The notes under the pieces were generated by a model that did not search any database, was not told the DNA's origin, and saw nothing but the letters and a program-made list of their open reading frames with translations. 64,000 nucleotides of DNA from Gemmatimonas sp. UBA7669 (GTDB lineage Bacteria > Gemmatimonadota > Gemmatimonadetes > Gemmatimonadales > Gemmatimonadaceae), in the NCBI RefSeq assembly GCF_002483225.1, contig NZ_DLHL01000051.1, forward strand, positions 186,001 to 250,000, written 5' to 3'. Below, piece by piece: positions 26,692-36,108 of the stretch (its first letter is position 1; each line of letters begins with the position of its first letter). Position numbers and translations under genes: made by a program.

Positions 26692-28351
26692 TGACCGCTT
26701 GCGCCGGCGCACGGCCGCTGCTGAGCAGCAGCCCCACAACGAAAACCACTACGGCGCCGATCACGTTGTGCCAGAGGAAGCTGACCTGCGGCGCACCAAA
26801 CGAGACTGCCGCCACGGCGCTCATCCCGGCCAGGAGGCCCACGAAGGCCCCCAGTGCATTCGCGCGCTTCACCATGGCCAGGAGGAAGACGCCGAGAATG
26901 GAGCCGTAGAAGAACGAGCCGAAGCGGTTCACCACTTCAATGAGCGAACCGAGCGTGGCGGCATAGCCGGCCACGACCATCGCAAACACACCCCACAGCG
27001 CCGTGGCCACGCGGCCGGCGCGCAGCAGGTGGGCGTCGCTGGCCTCGGGCTTGTACCAGCGCTGATAGAAGTCCACCACGCTGGCCGTGGCCAGCGAATT
27101 GAGCTCGGCGGCAATGCTGGACATGGCTGCGGCCAGTACGGCCGCGAGAAACACGCCGGCAAAGCCCAGCGGCAGGTGGTCGAGCACGAGACGCGGAATG
27201 ATGTAGTTCACGTCGCGCGGATTTTCGCCTGTGGCCGCACCGGCGGCGTCGAGGGCGTCCTTGCGCACCGCGTTCACCTGCTGATCGAGTTCTGCAAAGG
27301 TCTTGACCGGCGCGGAGCCACCCACGGTGGACGCGTCCTGCGCAGCCTGCAGACGCCCCGCCGTGGCAGCCGCGAAGCGCGACTCGAGTTCCGCATAGAC
27401 GGCCGGCTGCTTCTCGCGGAGCGCGGCGTCGTGTCGCGGATTGTACAGCATGGGCCCCGGCGAGAAGGTGTAGAAGAGGAACACCAGCACGCCGATGAGC
27501 AGAATGAGTGCCTGCAGCGGGATCTTCCAGTACGCGCTCATGAGCAGCGATTCGCGGGCCTCGTCCACCGAGCGCGCGGCGAGATAGCGCTGCACCTGAC
27601 TCTGGTCGGTGCCGAAGTACGACAGCATGAGAAACGTGCCGCCCAGAATGCCCGACCAAAATGTGTAGGTCTCGGTGAGCGAGAAGGAGAAGTCGAACAC
27701 CTTGAGGCGTCCGGTGCTACCGGCCACACGCAGCGCATCATCGAGTGGCACGGGCAGTCGCATGACCAGCACCACAACAATGGCCAACAGGGCGGTCACG
27801 ATGATGACCATCTGCTTCACGTCGGCCCAGGCCACGGCCTCCACGCCACCAAGCACTGTGTAGAGAATCGTGGGCACGCCGATGAGCACCACACACCAGG
27901 TGAGATCCCATCCGAAGATGGCGGACAGCACCACACCCGGCGCGGCAATGATGGTGCCCGCCGACATGCCGCGCGACAGCAGAAACAGCAGACTGGTGAG
28001 CGAGCGGGTCTTGGCGTCAAAGCGTCGCTCGAGATACTCGTAGGCGGTGTAGACCTTGGCGCCATGCAGAAACGGCACCAGCGTCACGCCCAGCAGCACC
28101 ATGGCAATGGGCAGACCGAAGTAGAACTGCACGAAGCGCAGTCCGTCGGTCGCGCCCTGTCCGGTGGTGCCAATGAGGGTGATGGCCGACAGCTGTGTGG
28201 CCATGACGCTGAGCCCCACGGCCCACCAGGGCAGGCTGCGTCCGGCCAGGAAGTAGCCTTCGATATTTTTCGTACCGCGGGTGCGGCGCAGGCCGTCGCC
28301 GATGACGACCAGCAGGTACACGGCGACGATCAGCCAGTTGATCCAATGCAT
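26687..28351 (-). CDS. Sodium/solute symporter (SSS family)
   Basis: The 554-residue protein has about 13 hydrophobic segments and the SSS/LeuT-fold pattern. The N-terminal motif is FLAGRSLPWWAVGLSVMATQLSAITLIGTTGQGA, here split for reading as FLAGRSLPWW and SAITLIGTTGQG, with the sodium-site region in helix 1. A large loop at about 325-395 is rich in Ala and charged residues. SSS carriers use sodium to import sugars, amino acids, sialic acid or organic acids; the substrate is not evident. Its last codons lie in an inverted repeat shared with the convergent gene. A 31-residue membrane peptide gene ends seven bases upstream of the ATG. Confidence 0.9.
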   Translation of the reverse strand: MHWINWLIVAVYLLVVIGDGLRRTRGTKNIEGYFLAGRSLPWWAVGLSVMATQLSAITLIGTTGQGATDGLRFVQFYFGLPIAMVLLGVTLVPFLHGAKVYTAYEYLERRFDAKTRSLTSLLFLLSRGMSAGTIIAAPGVVLSAIFGWDLTWCVVLIGVPTILYTVLGGVEAVAWADVKQMVIIVTALLAIVVVLVMRLPVPLDDALRVAGSTGRLKVFDFSFSLTETYTFWSGILGGTFLMLSYFGTDQSQVQRYLAARSVDEARESLLMSAYWKIPLQALILLIGVLVFLFYTFSPGPMLYNPRHDAALREKQPAVYAELESRFAAATAGRLQAAQDASTVGGSAPVKTFAELDQQVNAVRKDALDAAGAATGENPRDVNYIIPRLVLDHLPLGFAGVFLAAVLAAAMSSIAAELNSLATASVVDFYQRWYKPEASDAHLLRAGRVATALWGVFAMVVAGYAATLGSLIEVVNRFGSFFYGSILGVFLLAMVKRANALGAFVGLLAGMSAVAAVSFGAPQVSFLWHNVIGAVVVFVVGLLLSSGRAPAQAVN

Positions 28352-28358
28352 GCGGTAC

Positions 28359-28454
28359 TCAGCTCGCGTAGCGGGACTGCAGCAGCCACAGCAGCACGAG
28401 GGTCACGAGCTGCACGCCGAGCACACGAAGGAGGGTCGTCTGAAAGCGAGACAT
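28359..28454 (-). CDS. Small single-pass membrane peptide upstream of the SSS symporter
   Basis: A 31-residue frame (ATG at 28454, stop at 28359) encodes a short basic head, MSRFQTTLLRVLG, one hydrophobic helix (VQLVTLVLLWLLQ) and the tail SRYAS. It ends seven bases before the symporter start, so it should be co-translated with it. Small one-helix subunits beside sodium/solute symporters occur in other systems (for example the longer YjcH-type proteins), so a carrier-associated role is reasonable. Its length is too short for composition alone to prove coding; the evidence is the clean membrane-helix profile, the ATG and the spacing. Confidence 0.6.
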   Translation of the reverse strand: MSRFQTTLLRVLGVQLVTLVLLWLLQSRYAS

Positions 28455-28637
28455 CGCAATAAGTTACACTGCGTACACGAGGGGCGGGCGAGGCCGCGGT
28501 CTCCTGCACGGGGTGAACGTCGCCAATTCGACAGCCGCGTCCCGTTCGGCTAGATTCGCCGCCGGTGCGCTTGCTGCGAGCGTTCGTGCCAGCATGCGTG
28601 CCGCTCCGCCCCTCTCTGCAGCCCCATACCGGACTCG

Positions 28638-30608
28638 ATGATCGATCAGCCAGCCGTCTGGCTTGAAGCGCTGCCCATGCCCGCGCTGCTTTGCGGGCGC
28701 GATGGCTTTGCGCGTGGCATCAATCGAACGGGGCGCGACGCCTTTGTCTGGGACGCGCGGGCGCCACTGGACCGACAGTCGTGGCGTGTCCTGCTGTTCG
28801 GGTTTGGCCAGGCGCTGGTCGAGGCCGTACAGCAGGTCGCGGCGGGCAGTCTGCCGCAGGGTGAGTTGGAGGTCGAGGGGCCGGGCAGCCGGCGCTATCT
28901 CTGCCGAGTCGTGCCCGTCGGCGAGGCGGTGCTCGTCTCGGCCAGCGACATCACGGCGGAACAGGCAACCAGAGACGCACTGGAGGCGTTGCGCCGCGAG
29001 TACCACACGCTCTGGGCCGTCCAGCCGGCCCGCGTGCTGGTGGCCGATGCGCGTGGGCAAGTGCACAGCGCGCTCGACGACGCGGATCGTTCCGCGAGTC
29101 CTGACAACGAAGCGGACACGCTGCGTCGACGCTGGGAGCAGGAGGCTCCGCACGATCCGGTGCATCACCAGCCCATCGAATGGCTGGAAACGCCGGCCAT
29201 GCGGGCACTGGGTGGCCAGCAGGTGCACGGCCAGCGGCTCGAGGTGCGCCGGCCGGAGGGGCGTCGTGTCGTGGAAGCGCACGCGGCCCCCATGCGCGAT
29301 GCCGATGGCCGAGTGAGCGGCGTGGTGGTGGTCGAGTGGGACGTCACCGAACTCGCGCGACTCGAGCTGCGCGTGCAGGAGCAGGCGCGCGAGGCAGCCG
29401 CCTTGCAGGCACGGGCCGCGTCCACCAGCGATTCCATTGAGCGCCTCGTTGAGGAGCGCTCGCAGGCCCTGCTGGCCTCACAGGAAGAACAGGTGCGCGA
29501 GCGCCGCCTGGCGGCAGTTGGTCAGTTGGCCGCGGGTGTCATGCACGATGTCAACAACGCGCTCAATCCCATCATGGCAGCGGCCTATCTGCTGCGCCAT
29601 CACGCGGAGTCGCCCGAGGCGGTGCGCGACTACGCCGATCGCATTCGCAAGGCGGCCGAAATCGGGGCGGCGACGGCGTCACGTGTAGGGCGCTTCATAC
29701 GGCAGGAGCCGGTGCACGCCGGTGGCGACGAGGTCATCGACCTGTCGGCGCTGGCCGACGAGGTGGTGGATCTCACGGAACCCATGCGTCTGCGCCGAAC
29801 AAGCGAGGCCGACGAGGTTCGGGTCGAGCGTCAGCTCGGCGCCGATGTCCAGACGCGTGGTCTGCCCGGTGAGATTCGCGAGGCGCTGCTGAATCTCGTG
29901 CAGAATGCCATCGATGCCATGCCGAATGGCGGAACGCTCACCCTGCGTACCGCGATCGACGGTAACGAGGTCTGCATTGCCGTCCGCGATACCGGTGTCG
30001 GCATGACCGAGGAGGTCCGTGAGCGGGCCTTCGACCCGTTCTTCAGCACCAAGGGCGCCGGCGGTACCGGGCTCGGCCTTGCCGAGGTGTATGGCATTGC
30101 GCGCCGGCATCGCGGGTCGGCGGCCATTACCTCAGTGCCGGGCCGCGGCACCGAAGTGCTGCTGCGATTCCCTCGTTGGCGGGAGCGCAGCGGGACTCCC
30201 ACGCCAAGCCAGCCGCTGGAGCCGGCCTTGCCTCAGCGCATTCTGGTGGTGGAAGACCATGACGATGGACGGGACTTCCTGCGCCGCATTCTCGAGGCCG
30301 ATGGCCATGCGGTGACCGTGGCGGCCAGTGTCCGCGAGGGTGAAGCCGCGCTCGAGGCCGCCGGCCCGCCCTTCGACCTGCTGCTTACCGACGTCGGTTT
30401 GCCGGATGGCAGCGGCTGGTCGCTGGTAAAGACGGCGCGGGCCCGATTCCCGGACCTGCGGGTGGGCGTGATCACCGGCTGGGAGCCCCAGGTTGGCACG
30501 TCGGAAGCCCAGGCGGTGGAATTCGTTTTGCGCAAACCGTTGCGAGCGGCCGAACTCAAGTCGCACATTGCTGCACCCCTCCGTCGCGATACAACCTCCG
30601 AGACGTAA
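28638..30608 (+). CDS. Hybrid sensor histidine kinase with C-terminal receiver domain
   Basis: The 656-residue soluble protein has two PAS-like sensing regions (about 1-110 and 115-240), a coiled-coil linker (240-290) and a HisKA domain with the acceptor His303 in VMHDVNNALNPIM. The ATPase domain carries Asn423 in LLNLVQNAID, DTGVGMTEE and GTGLGLAEVYG. A receiver domain (534-645) has the acceptor Asp585 in LLLTDVGLPDGSGW. The VMHDVNN wording places it in the NtrB-like HisKA class. A gene for an ANTAR-domain regulator follows after three bases, so the two form a phosphorelay that may act on RNA. No signal or membrane segment is seen; the stimulus is unknown. Confidence 0.9.
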   Translation: MIDQPAVWLEALPMPALLCGRDGFARGINRTGRDAFVWDARAPLDRQSWRVLLFGFGQALVEAVQQVAAGSLPQGELEVEGPGSRRYLCRVVPVGEAVLVSASDITAEQATRDALEALRREYHTLWAVQPARVLVADARGQVHSALDDADRSASPDNEADTLRRRWEQEAPHDPVHHQPIEWLETPAMRALGGQQVHGQRLEVRRPEGRRVVEAHAAPMRDADGRVSGVVVVEWDVTELARLELRVQEQAREAAALQARAASTSDSIERLVEERSQALLASQEEQVRERRLAAVGQLAAGVMHDVNNALNPIMAAAYLLRHHAESPEAVRDYADRIRKAAEIGAATASRVGRFIRQEPVHAGGDEVIDLSALADEVVDLTEPMRLRRTSEADEVRVERQLGADVQTRGLPGEIREALLNLVQNAIDAMPNGGTLTLRTAIDGNEVCIAVRDTGVGMTEEVRERAFDPFFSTKGAGGTGLGLAEVYGIARRHRGSAAITSVPGRGTEVLLRFPRWRERSGTPTPSQPLEPALPQRILVVEDHDDGRDFLRRILEADGHAVTVAASVREGEAALEAAGPPFDLLLTDVGLPDGSGWSLVKTARARFPDLRVGVITGWEPQVGTSEAQAVEFVLRKPLRAAELKSHIAAPLRRDTTSET

Positions 30609-30611
30609 CCC

Positions 30612-31214
30612 ATGTCCGAATTGCCCACGACCATCCGCGTGCTGGTTGCCGAAGACAACGCGCTCGAGCGCTCCACCCTGGTGGACCTGCTGGGGGCGCT
30701 GGGGCACATGGTGGTGGCCGAGGTCGAGAGCGGCACGGCGGCCATCGAAAAGGCGCAGCAGTTCACGCCCGACGCGGTGCTGCTGGACATGCACATGCCG
30801 GGAGCCAGCGGCGTGCAGGCGGCGGAGGAAATCGCCAACGCGCTGCCGGGAACGGCGGTGGTGCTCATCACCGGCGACTTGTCGTTGACACTGTCCACGG
30901 CCGACGTGCTGCGCAGCACGGCCGTGGCCCTCCTGCCCAAGCCCACACCGCCCACCACGCTCGACGCCACGCTGCGCATGGCCGTGACCCGCGCGCGGGA
31001 GCTCATCGAGGCCAAGCGTGAAGCGGCCGAAGCCAAACAGCAGCTCGAGGCACGCAAGCTCATCGAGCGCGCCAAGGGCATTCTCATGCGCCGCACGGGC
31101 AGCAGCGAGCAGGAGGCCTATCGCATCATGCAGCGCAGCAGCCAGGATCGCAGTGTGCGCATGGTCGACATCGCCCGCGCCGTGATCGACAGTGAGCCCG
31201 GGATGAAGGTGTGA
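30612..31214 (+). CDS. Response regulator with ANTAR RNA-binding output domain
   Basis: The 200-residue protein has a receiver domain (8-125) with the acceptor Asp59 in AVLLDMHMPG, a coiled coil (125-150) and an ANTAR domain (about 148-195). The ANTAR domain carries the conserved pattern LIERAKGILMRRTGSSEQEAYRIM, given here as LIERAKGILMRR and SEQEAYRIM. ANTAR proteins bind paired hairpins in leader RNA and stop transcription termination. The gene starts three bases after the hybrid kinase stop and is its likely partner. No ANTAR target hairpin pair is evident near the operon, so its RNA target lies elsewhere or was missed. Confidence 0.92.
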   Translation: MSELPTTIRVLVAEDNALERSTLVDLLGALGHMVVAEVESGTAAIEKAQQFTPDAVLLDMHMPGASGVQAAEEIANALPGTAVVLITGDLSLTLSTADVLRSTAVALLPKPTPPTTLDATLRMAVTRARELIEAKREAAEAKQQLEARKLIERAKGILMRRTGSSEQEAYRIMQRSSQDRSVRMVDIARAVIDSEPGMKV

Positions 31215-31227
31215 GGCTGGGCTCCGG

Positions 31228-32715
31228 TCAGCTGACCGGAGTGCCGGGCCCGGCCACCCGCTTGACCAGTTCGTAGAGGAACGCGAGGCCATCGTAGTAG
31301 CTCTTGACCCGCAGCTTTTCGTTGCGGCCGTGGGCGTTGGTCTCGCCGGGCGCCGAGAAGATGCCGCTCACCCCGAAGGTCGGAATGCCGGCGTTGCGCA
31401 GGCGATAGCCGTCCGTGGCGCCGGTGCTCATGGTGGGAATCACCGGAATGTCGCCGAACATCTGCGTGGTCAGCTGCTCGGTGATCCTGAGCAGCGTGGC
31501 GTTCACCGGCACCGGCGCGCCGTCGCTGCGATCGGCGCGCGACCCCGAAATGGAGACGCTGGTGTCGTTCACGACCCGCTCGAGCGTGGCACGGACCTGC
31601 GAGGCCTTGCTGGTCGGCGCGATGCGGCAGTTCACGTTGGCCGTCACCGTTTGTGGCAGGGCATTGGGCGCATGTCCGCCGTGCAGCATGGTTGCCACAC
31701 AGGTGGTGCGCAGCATGCTCGCGTACCGCGGATCGGTGGAGATGATGCGCGCGGCCGCCGTGTCCCCGGGGTTGGCCACGATGGCCCGCATGGCCGCCGC
31801 CAGGGACGGCATTTCCACCTTGGCGGTCTGTTCGAAGAATGGGCGCGTGATGTCGTTGAGTTCGACGGGGAAGGTGTGTTGCTGCACGCGCAACAGGGCC
31901 TGCGCCAGCGAATAGATGGCATTGTCGCGGCGCGGCACGCTGGAGTGCCCGCCGGTGTTGTGCACCGTGAAGGTGAAGTCTTCATACACCTTCTCGGCGG
32001 CCTGAATGGAATGGAACTGCGGCTTGTCGTCCTTGAGCGTGCCGCCGCCGCCTTCATTGATGGCATATTCGGCGTCGATCAGCGCCCGGTGATTGGCGAT
32101 GAGCCAGCTCACGCCATTTTGACTGCCGCCCTCTTCATCGGCCGTGAGCGCGAGAATGAGATCGCGCTCCGGCACCCAGCCCTCGCGCTTGTATCGCAGC
32201 AGATTGGCCACGAACATCGAGGCCATGGATTTGTCGTCCGAGACCCCGCGTCCGAAAAACCACCCGTCTTCTTCGATCAGCGTGAACGGATCGCGCGGCC
32301 AGTCGCTGCGGAGGGCCTGCACCACGTCCAGATGGGCGAGCAGCAGAATGGGCTTGCCACGTCCCTTGCCGCGGTAGCGCACGACGAGATTCTGCTTCGT
32401 TGGTGCGGCGGCTGGCCCCACCAGATGCATATCGGCGTCGGGAAACCCTGCTGCACGGAAGTGTGCCGCCATGGCCTGCGCCGCCTTCGTGACCGATCCG
32501 ACGGAATCGTCGACGGTGTTGATCTCCACCATCTCCTTGTAGATCGCGCGCGCGGCGGCCTGATCCGGCGTCAGCGAGGTCGGCGCGCCGGGAGCCCTGG
32601 CGCCCGGCAGTTGCGCGGCGCCGGTGTGAAACGGTGCGCTGAGCAGCGTCCCGGCAACGGCGGCCAGGGCCAGGGTCCGGCGGGAAGCGTGGAGGCGCGA
32701 CGGTGGGCAGAGCAT
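31228..32715 (-). CDS. Secreted M20-family zinc peptidase
   Basis: The 495-residue protein has a signal peptide (TLALAAVAGTLLSAPFHTGAAQ, residues 13-34) and the M20/M25/M40 fold of di-zinc aminoacylases and carboxypeptidases. Visible metal and catalytic elements are the His-x-Asp in LLLAHLDVVQA, the Asp in GVSDDKSMAS, the catalytic Glu pair in TADEEGGSQNG, and a dimerisation-domain His in NTGGHSSVP. It probably trims peptides or N-acyl amino acids in the periplasm. It lies 90 bases downstream of a TonB receptor gene on the same strand, which suggests that the receptor brings in the substrate. Confidence 0.9.
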   Translation of the reverse strand: MLCPPSRLHASRRTLALAAVAGTLLSAPFHTGAAQLPGARAPGAPTSLTPDQAAARAIYKEMVEINTVDDSVGSVTKAAQAMAAHFRAAGFPDADMHLVGPAAAPTKQNLVVRYRGKGRGKPILLLAHLDVVQALRSDWPRDPFTLIEEDGWFFGRGVSDDKSMASMFVANLLRYKREGWVPERDLILALTADEEGGSQNGVSWLIANHRALIDAEYAINEGGGGTLKDDKPQFHSIQAAEKVYEDFTFTVHNTGGHSSVPRRDNAIYSLAQALLRVQQHTFPVELNDITRPFFEQTAKVEMPSLAAAMRAIVANPGDTAAARIISTDPRYASMLRTTCVATMLHGGHAPNALPQTVTANVNCRIAPTSKASQVRATLERVVNDTSVSISGSRADRSDGAPVPVNATLLRITEQLTTQMFGDIPVIPTMSTGATDGYRLRNAGIPTFGVSGIFSAPGETNAHGRNEKLRVKSYYDGLAFLYELVKRVAGPGTPVS

Positions 32716-32805
32716 GGCGGTGACGGGCGGCAGGAAATGAGGGTCGACCTGGCCGAATATCGTACCTCCGTCGTCGTCACGCGAGCGGGCGGGATGGTGA
32801 ACCGC

Positions 32806-34941
32806 TCACTCCGGTGTGCTCATGCCCCGCCAATTGCCAAGGCTGACCCCGACCCGCACCTGGCGCGGCTCCACCGGATGGAAGTGCACATCGTCGAGAC
32901 CCCCTGCGGGTTCGCCGCGGAGACGGGACGCATAGAAATACTGCACATCGCGGCCGCGGCTGCCGAGCAGGTTGAGTACGCTGGCGGTGAGCCGTACGGA
33001 GCGCAGCGGAACGCCGATGCTGGCATTGAGCAGTGTGGTGGACCGCCCGCGTACCGTATTGTCTTCGATGAGGGGGTGCGCGCCGAAATGCCGCACCCGT
33101 ACTACGGCCGCAGGCCCGTTGGGCATGGGGCTCCACTGCACGCCGGCGGCGATGACCGCTTCGAGAGCGCCGGGCACGGACTGCTCACCCGCCGGCTCGT
33201 CGACGTAGCGGGCACGCGTAAACGACACATCGCCGTCCACGGCCAATGTGCGGAGCGGACGCCAGAAATTGGCGATCGTAATGCCGGTGCGTGCGCTGCG
33301 CCCCTGGGGCTCCGTGGTGCCGGCATCACCCACGAACAGCAATTCACTGTCGAGCCGCAGGGTCCACAGTGAGATGGTCGTACGCAGATCGCGGGCGCCG
33401 GACATCCGCATGCCCAACTCGCCTCCACGGGAACGCACCAGCGGGTCCACGGCATCGACCGAATCACCACTGGCCGGATCGATACGGATGGTGGTGCCAC
33501 GGGCGTCGTTGCTGTGAAAGCCCAGGCCCCCACCCAGGTACAGTTCAACTCGCGAAGACGGCGCATAGGCCAGCGAGGCTTTGGGGCTGGCCAGCATTGC
33601 CGTGCGGCTACCTGAGTTCACGGGCAGGTCGCTGTTCACGTCGAAGCGATAGCCGTCGAGGCGCGCGCCGAGCGTGCTGCGCCACTGCGGAAGCCATCGA
33701 GTCACGATGGCGCTCCAGGCACCTATGCTGCCCTGCTTCACGACATCGGCGCGCACCATGTCGTGAAACGCACGCGAGGTGGTACGCGCCAGCGACACGT
33801 CGGCGTTGTCCCAGCGGCTCTGCACGCCATATCGCCACTGGTGTGCCATGCGGCCCGGAGTGAATACCCGTTGCTGTTCGACGTTGAATCCAAAAATGGT
33901 CCGACCGTCACGCTGACGGATCTGATCCCCGTTGGCTTCGTCGTCCAGGAAGTAGGTGAAGTTGGAGAACAATTCGAAGTCGTACCGGACGGCATAGGCT
34001 TCAAACTGCGAACGCGTGCGGCCGCGCAGGCGTGTGGCATCGAGTGAAAGACTGTAGCGCGATGTGGAGCCGCCCAGCGAAGGATCGACCTGGCCAAATC
34101 GCGGCAGTTGGCCACTGTCGACCAGGCGTTCGGGAATCTGATCGGAGGCGTTCCAGCGGTTGTGGTAGCCGAGCCCGAGTAGCGAAACGGATTGATCGGC
34201 GCCCTGCCAGGTGTAGCGGGCGACTCCGCTGCGCTTGCTGAGCCCTTGCGCGACATCCCACGGACCGTCGTAGCCTTTGGCTTCTCCACCCAGCAACATC
34301 GTGTGCGCGCCCGCCGTGCGGCTGCCAGCCGCCACGGCGCGTCGGAAGCCCCACGCGCCACCTTCGACCTGCGCAATGGACTGCGGCAGCGCACGTACCA
34401 GGTTGAGCGTGGCACCTCCGGCACTGCCAAAGTCTCCCAGCTCGGCGTAGTACGGTCCGAGGGAATAGGTCACATGATCCACCAGCTCGGGAATGAGCAG
34501 GTTGAGATCGGTGTAGCCCTGCCCGTGCGCGTGCGTGGGCAGATTGAGCGGCATGGACTCGATGCGCGTCTGAAAGTCCGTGCCATGATCGAGATTGAAG
34601 CCACGCACGAACATCTGATTGGCTTTGCCGTCGCCGCTGTGCTGTGTGAGAATCATGCCCGGCACAACCTCGAGCAGTTCGCCTTCGCGCAGCAGCGGGC
34701 GCTGGCGCAGATCGGCACGTCCTACACGCCCCTGAGCGGCACTCGATGCCACGCCGATCAGATCATCGAGGCGACCAGTCACGCGCATCGGACGCAGAGT
34801 GGTGAGACTGTCGCGCATGCGATCTCGTGTGGTGTCCTGCAGCGCACGAGCTGAGTCAGGCAGGAGGGCGCTGCAGAGGGCGGTGCTGCAAAGCAGCACG
34901 CGCAACGCGCGCGGTTGCACGCGTGGAGTCGGGCGGGTCAT
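32806..34941 (-). CDS. TonB-dependent outer-membrane receptor
   Basis: The 711-residue protein has a signal peptide (VLLCSTALCSALLPDSARA, about 15-33) and a plug domain (about 50-190) with VPGMILTQHSGDGKANQMFVRGFNLDHGTDF, here split as VPGMILTQHSGDG and MFVRGFNLDHGTDF, and GSAGGATLNLV. The long barrel ends PRQVRVGVSLGNWRG. The plug motif QHSGDGKANQ resembles receptors of the metal- and siderophore-uptake group, but the substrate is not assigned. Start ATG 34941 gives the signal peptide; upstream in-frame codons overlap hypE. The M20 peptidase gene follows. The C-terminus is not aromatic, unlike most barrels. Confidence 0.88.
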   Translation of the reverse strand: MTRPTPRVQPRALRVLLCSTALCSALLPDSARALQDTTRDRMRDSLTTLRPMRVTGRLDDLIGVASSAAQGRVGRADLRQRPLLREGELLEVVPGMILTQHSGDGKANQMFVRGFNLDHGTDFQTRIESMPLNLPTHAHGQGYTDLNLLIPELVDHVTYSLGPYYAELGDFGSAGGATLNLVRALPQSIAQVEGGAWGFRRAVAAGSRTAGAHTMLLGGEAKGYDGPWDVAQGLSKRSGVARYTWQGADQSVSLLGLGYHNRWNASDQIPERLVDSGQLPRFGQVDPSLGGSTSRYSLSLDATRLRGRTRSQFEAYAVRYDFELFSNFTYFLDDEANGDQIRQRDGRTIFGFNVEQQRVFTPGRMAHQWRYGVQSRWDNADVSLARTTSRAFHDMVRADVVKQGSIGAWSAIVTRWLPQWRSTLGARLDGYRFDVNSDLPVNSGSRTAMLASPKASLAYAPSSRVELYLGGGLGFHSNDARGTTIRIDPASGDSVDAVDPLVRSRGGELGMRMSGARDLRTTISLWTLRLDSELLFVGDAGTTEPQGRSARTGITIANFWRPLRTLAVDGDVSFTRARYVDEPAGEQSVPGALEAVIAAGVQWSPMPNGPAAVVRVRHFGAHPLIEDNTVRGRSTTLLNASIGVPLRSVRLTASVLNLLGSRGRDVQYFYASRLRGEPAGGLDDVHFHPVEPRQVRVGVSLGNWRGMSTPE

Positions 34942-35003
34942 GACGGTGGTGGGCGAGACGGAAAGGGGGCCGTTCCGGGACCGGCAGGCTGGCTGGCAGG
35001 CGG

Positions 35004-36101
35004 TCAGCAGATGCGGGGCAACTGTTCGCCTATGGGCATGGTGATGACACGCCGTGCGCCGAGGCCGGTGCGCGCGACGAGCATGCCCGGGTGGTCGGCA
35101 GCCACATGGCCGATGATGGCCGCCTGCGTGCCCAACGCGTGGGCGCGCATGGCCTCGAGTGCCCGCTCGGCGCATTCGGGCGGCACGATGGCCAGCAGCT
35201 TGCCCTCGTTGGCCACGAACAGGGGATCGAGACCCAGGACTTCACAGGCGGCGCGCACCGTAGCGCGTACCGGGACCGCCTGTTCGTCGATGGCAATGCC
35301 CACGCCGGCATCACCGGCAATTTCGTTGAGCGAGGCCGCCACACCGCCACGCGTCGGATCTCGCAGCACATGAACGTCGGGGACCGCAGCGAGCAGGTCC
35401 GCCACCAGCGTGTGCAGGGCCGCCGAATCGCTGGCAATGGGGGAGCCGAATTCGAGGCCTTCGCGGCGGCTCATGATGGCCATGCCGTGATCGCCGATGT
35501 GTCCGCTGAGCAGGACCACATCGCCCGGCCGCGCACGCTCCGGGCCAATGTGCAGGTTCTCGGCCAGCGCGCCGATACCGGTGGTGTTGATGTACACGCC
35601 GTCACCGTGACCGCGCTCGACCACCTTGGTATCACCACACACGATGCGCACGCCGGCGTCGTGTGCGGCGCGGGCCATGTCGCGCACAATACGCGCCAGT
35701 TGCGCCATGGGCAGCCCCTCTTCGAGCACGAACCCGGCGGTGATGGCGATGGGGCGGGCGCCCACCATGGCGAGATCATTGACCGTACCATGCACGGCCA
35801 GCGACCCGATGGTGCCGCCGGGGAACTCGAGAGGCTGCACCACGAAGGTGTCCGTGGTGCAGGCGATGCGCGTGCCGGGCAGCGACAGAACCGCGGCGTC
35901 CCCCAGTGCGTCCGTGGCATTGGGCGCAAAGGCCGGTCGGAACAGGTGCTGCACCAACTCGGCCGACAGTTGCCCGCCGCCGCCATGCCCCATCACGATG
36001 GCCGGATAGTCACGCAGCGGCAGCGGACACACCCACGTGTCCATGGTGATATGGCCGGTCTCGGGGTGGGCTCCCGCGGCTGGTGTGGTCGCGACGCTCA
36101 T
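35004..36101 (-). CDS. hypE: HypE, carbamoyl-dehydrating hydrogenase maturation factor
   Basis: HypE turns the carbamoyl group received from HypF on its C-terminal Cys into thiocyanate, the source of the cyanide ligands of the [NiFe] iron. The 365-residue protein has the PurM-type ATP-grasp-like fold (GHGGGGQLSAELV, LPGTRIACTTDTFVVQPL, VVCGDTKVVERG) and the essential C-terminal motif PRIC ending in the acceptor Cys. ATG 36101 lies seven bases after the hypD stop. It is the last gene of the long minus-strand hydrogenase unit. Confidence 0.97.
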   Translation of the reverse strand: MSVATTPAAGAHPETGHITMDTWVCPLPLRDYPAIVMGHGGGGQLSAELVQHLFRPAFAPNATDALGDAAVLSLPGTRIACTTDTFVVQPLEFPGGTIGSLAVHGTVNDLAMVGARPIAITAGFVLEEGLPMAQLARIVRDMARAAHDAGVRIVCGDTKVVERGHGDGVYINTTGIGALAENLHIGPERARPGDVVLLSGHIGDHGMAIMSRREGLEFGSPIASDSAALHTLVADLLAAVPDVHVLRDPTRGGVAASLNEIAGDAGVGIAIDEQAVPVRATVRAACEVLGLDPLFVANEGKLLAIVPPECAERALEAMRAHALGTQAAIIGHVAADHPGMLVARTGLGARRVITMPIGEQLPRIC

Positions 36102-36108
36102 GAGGCTG

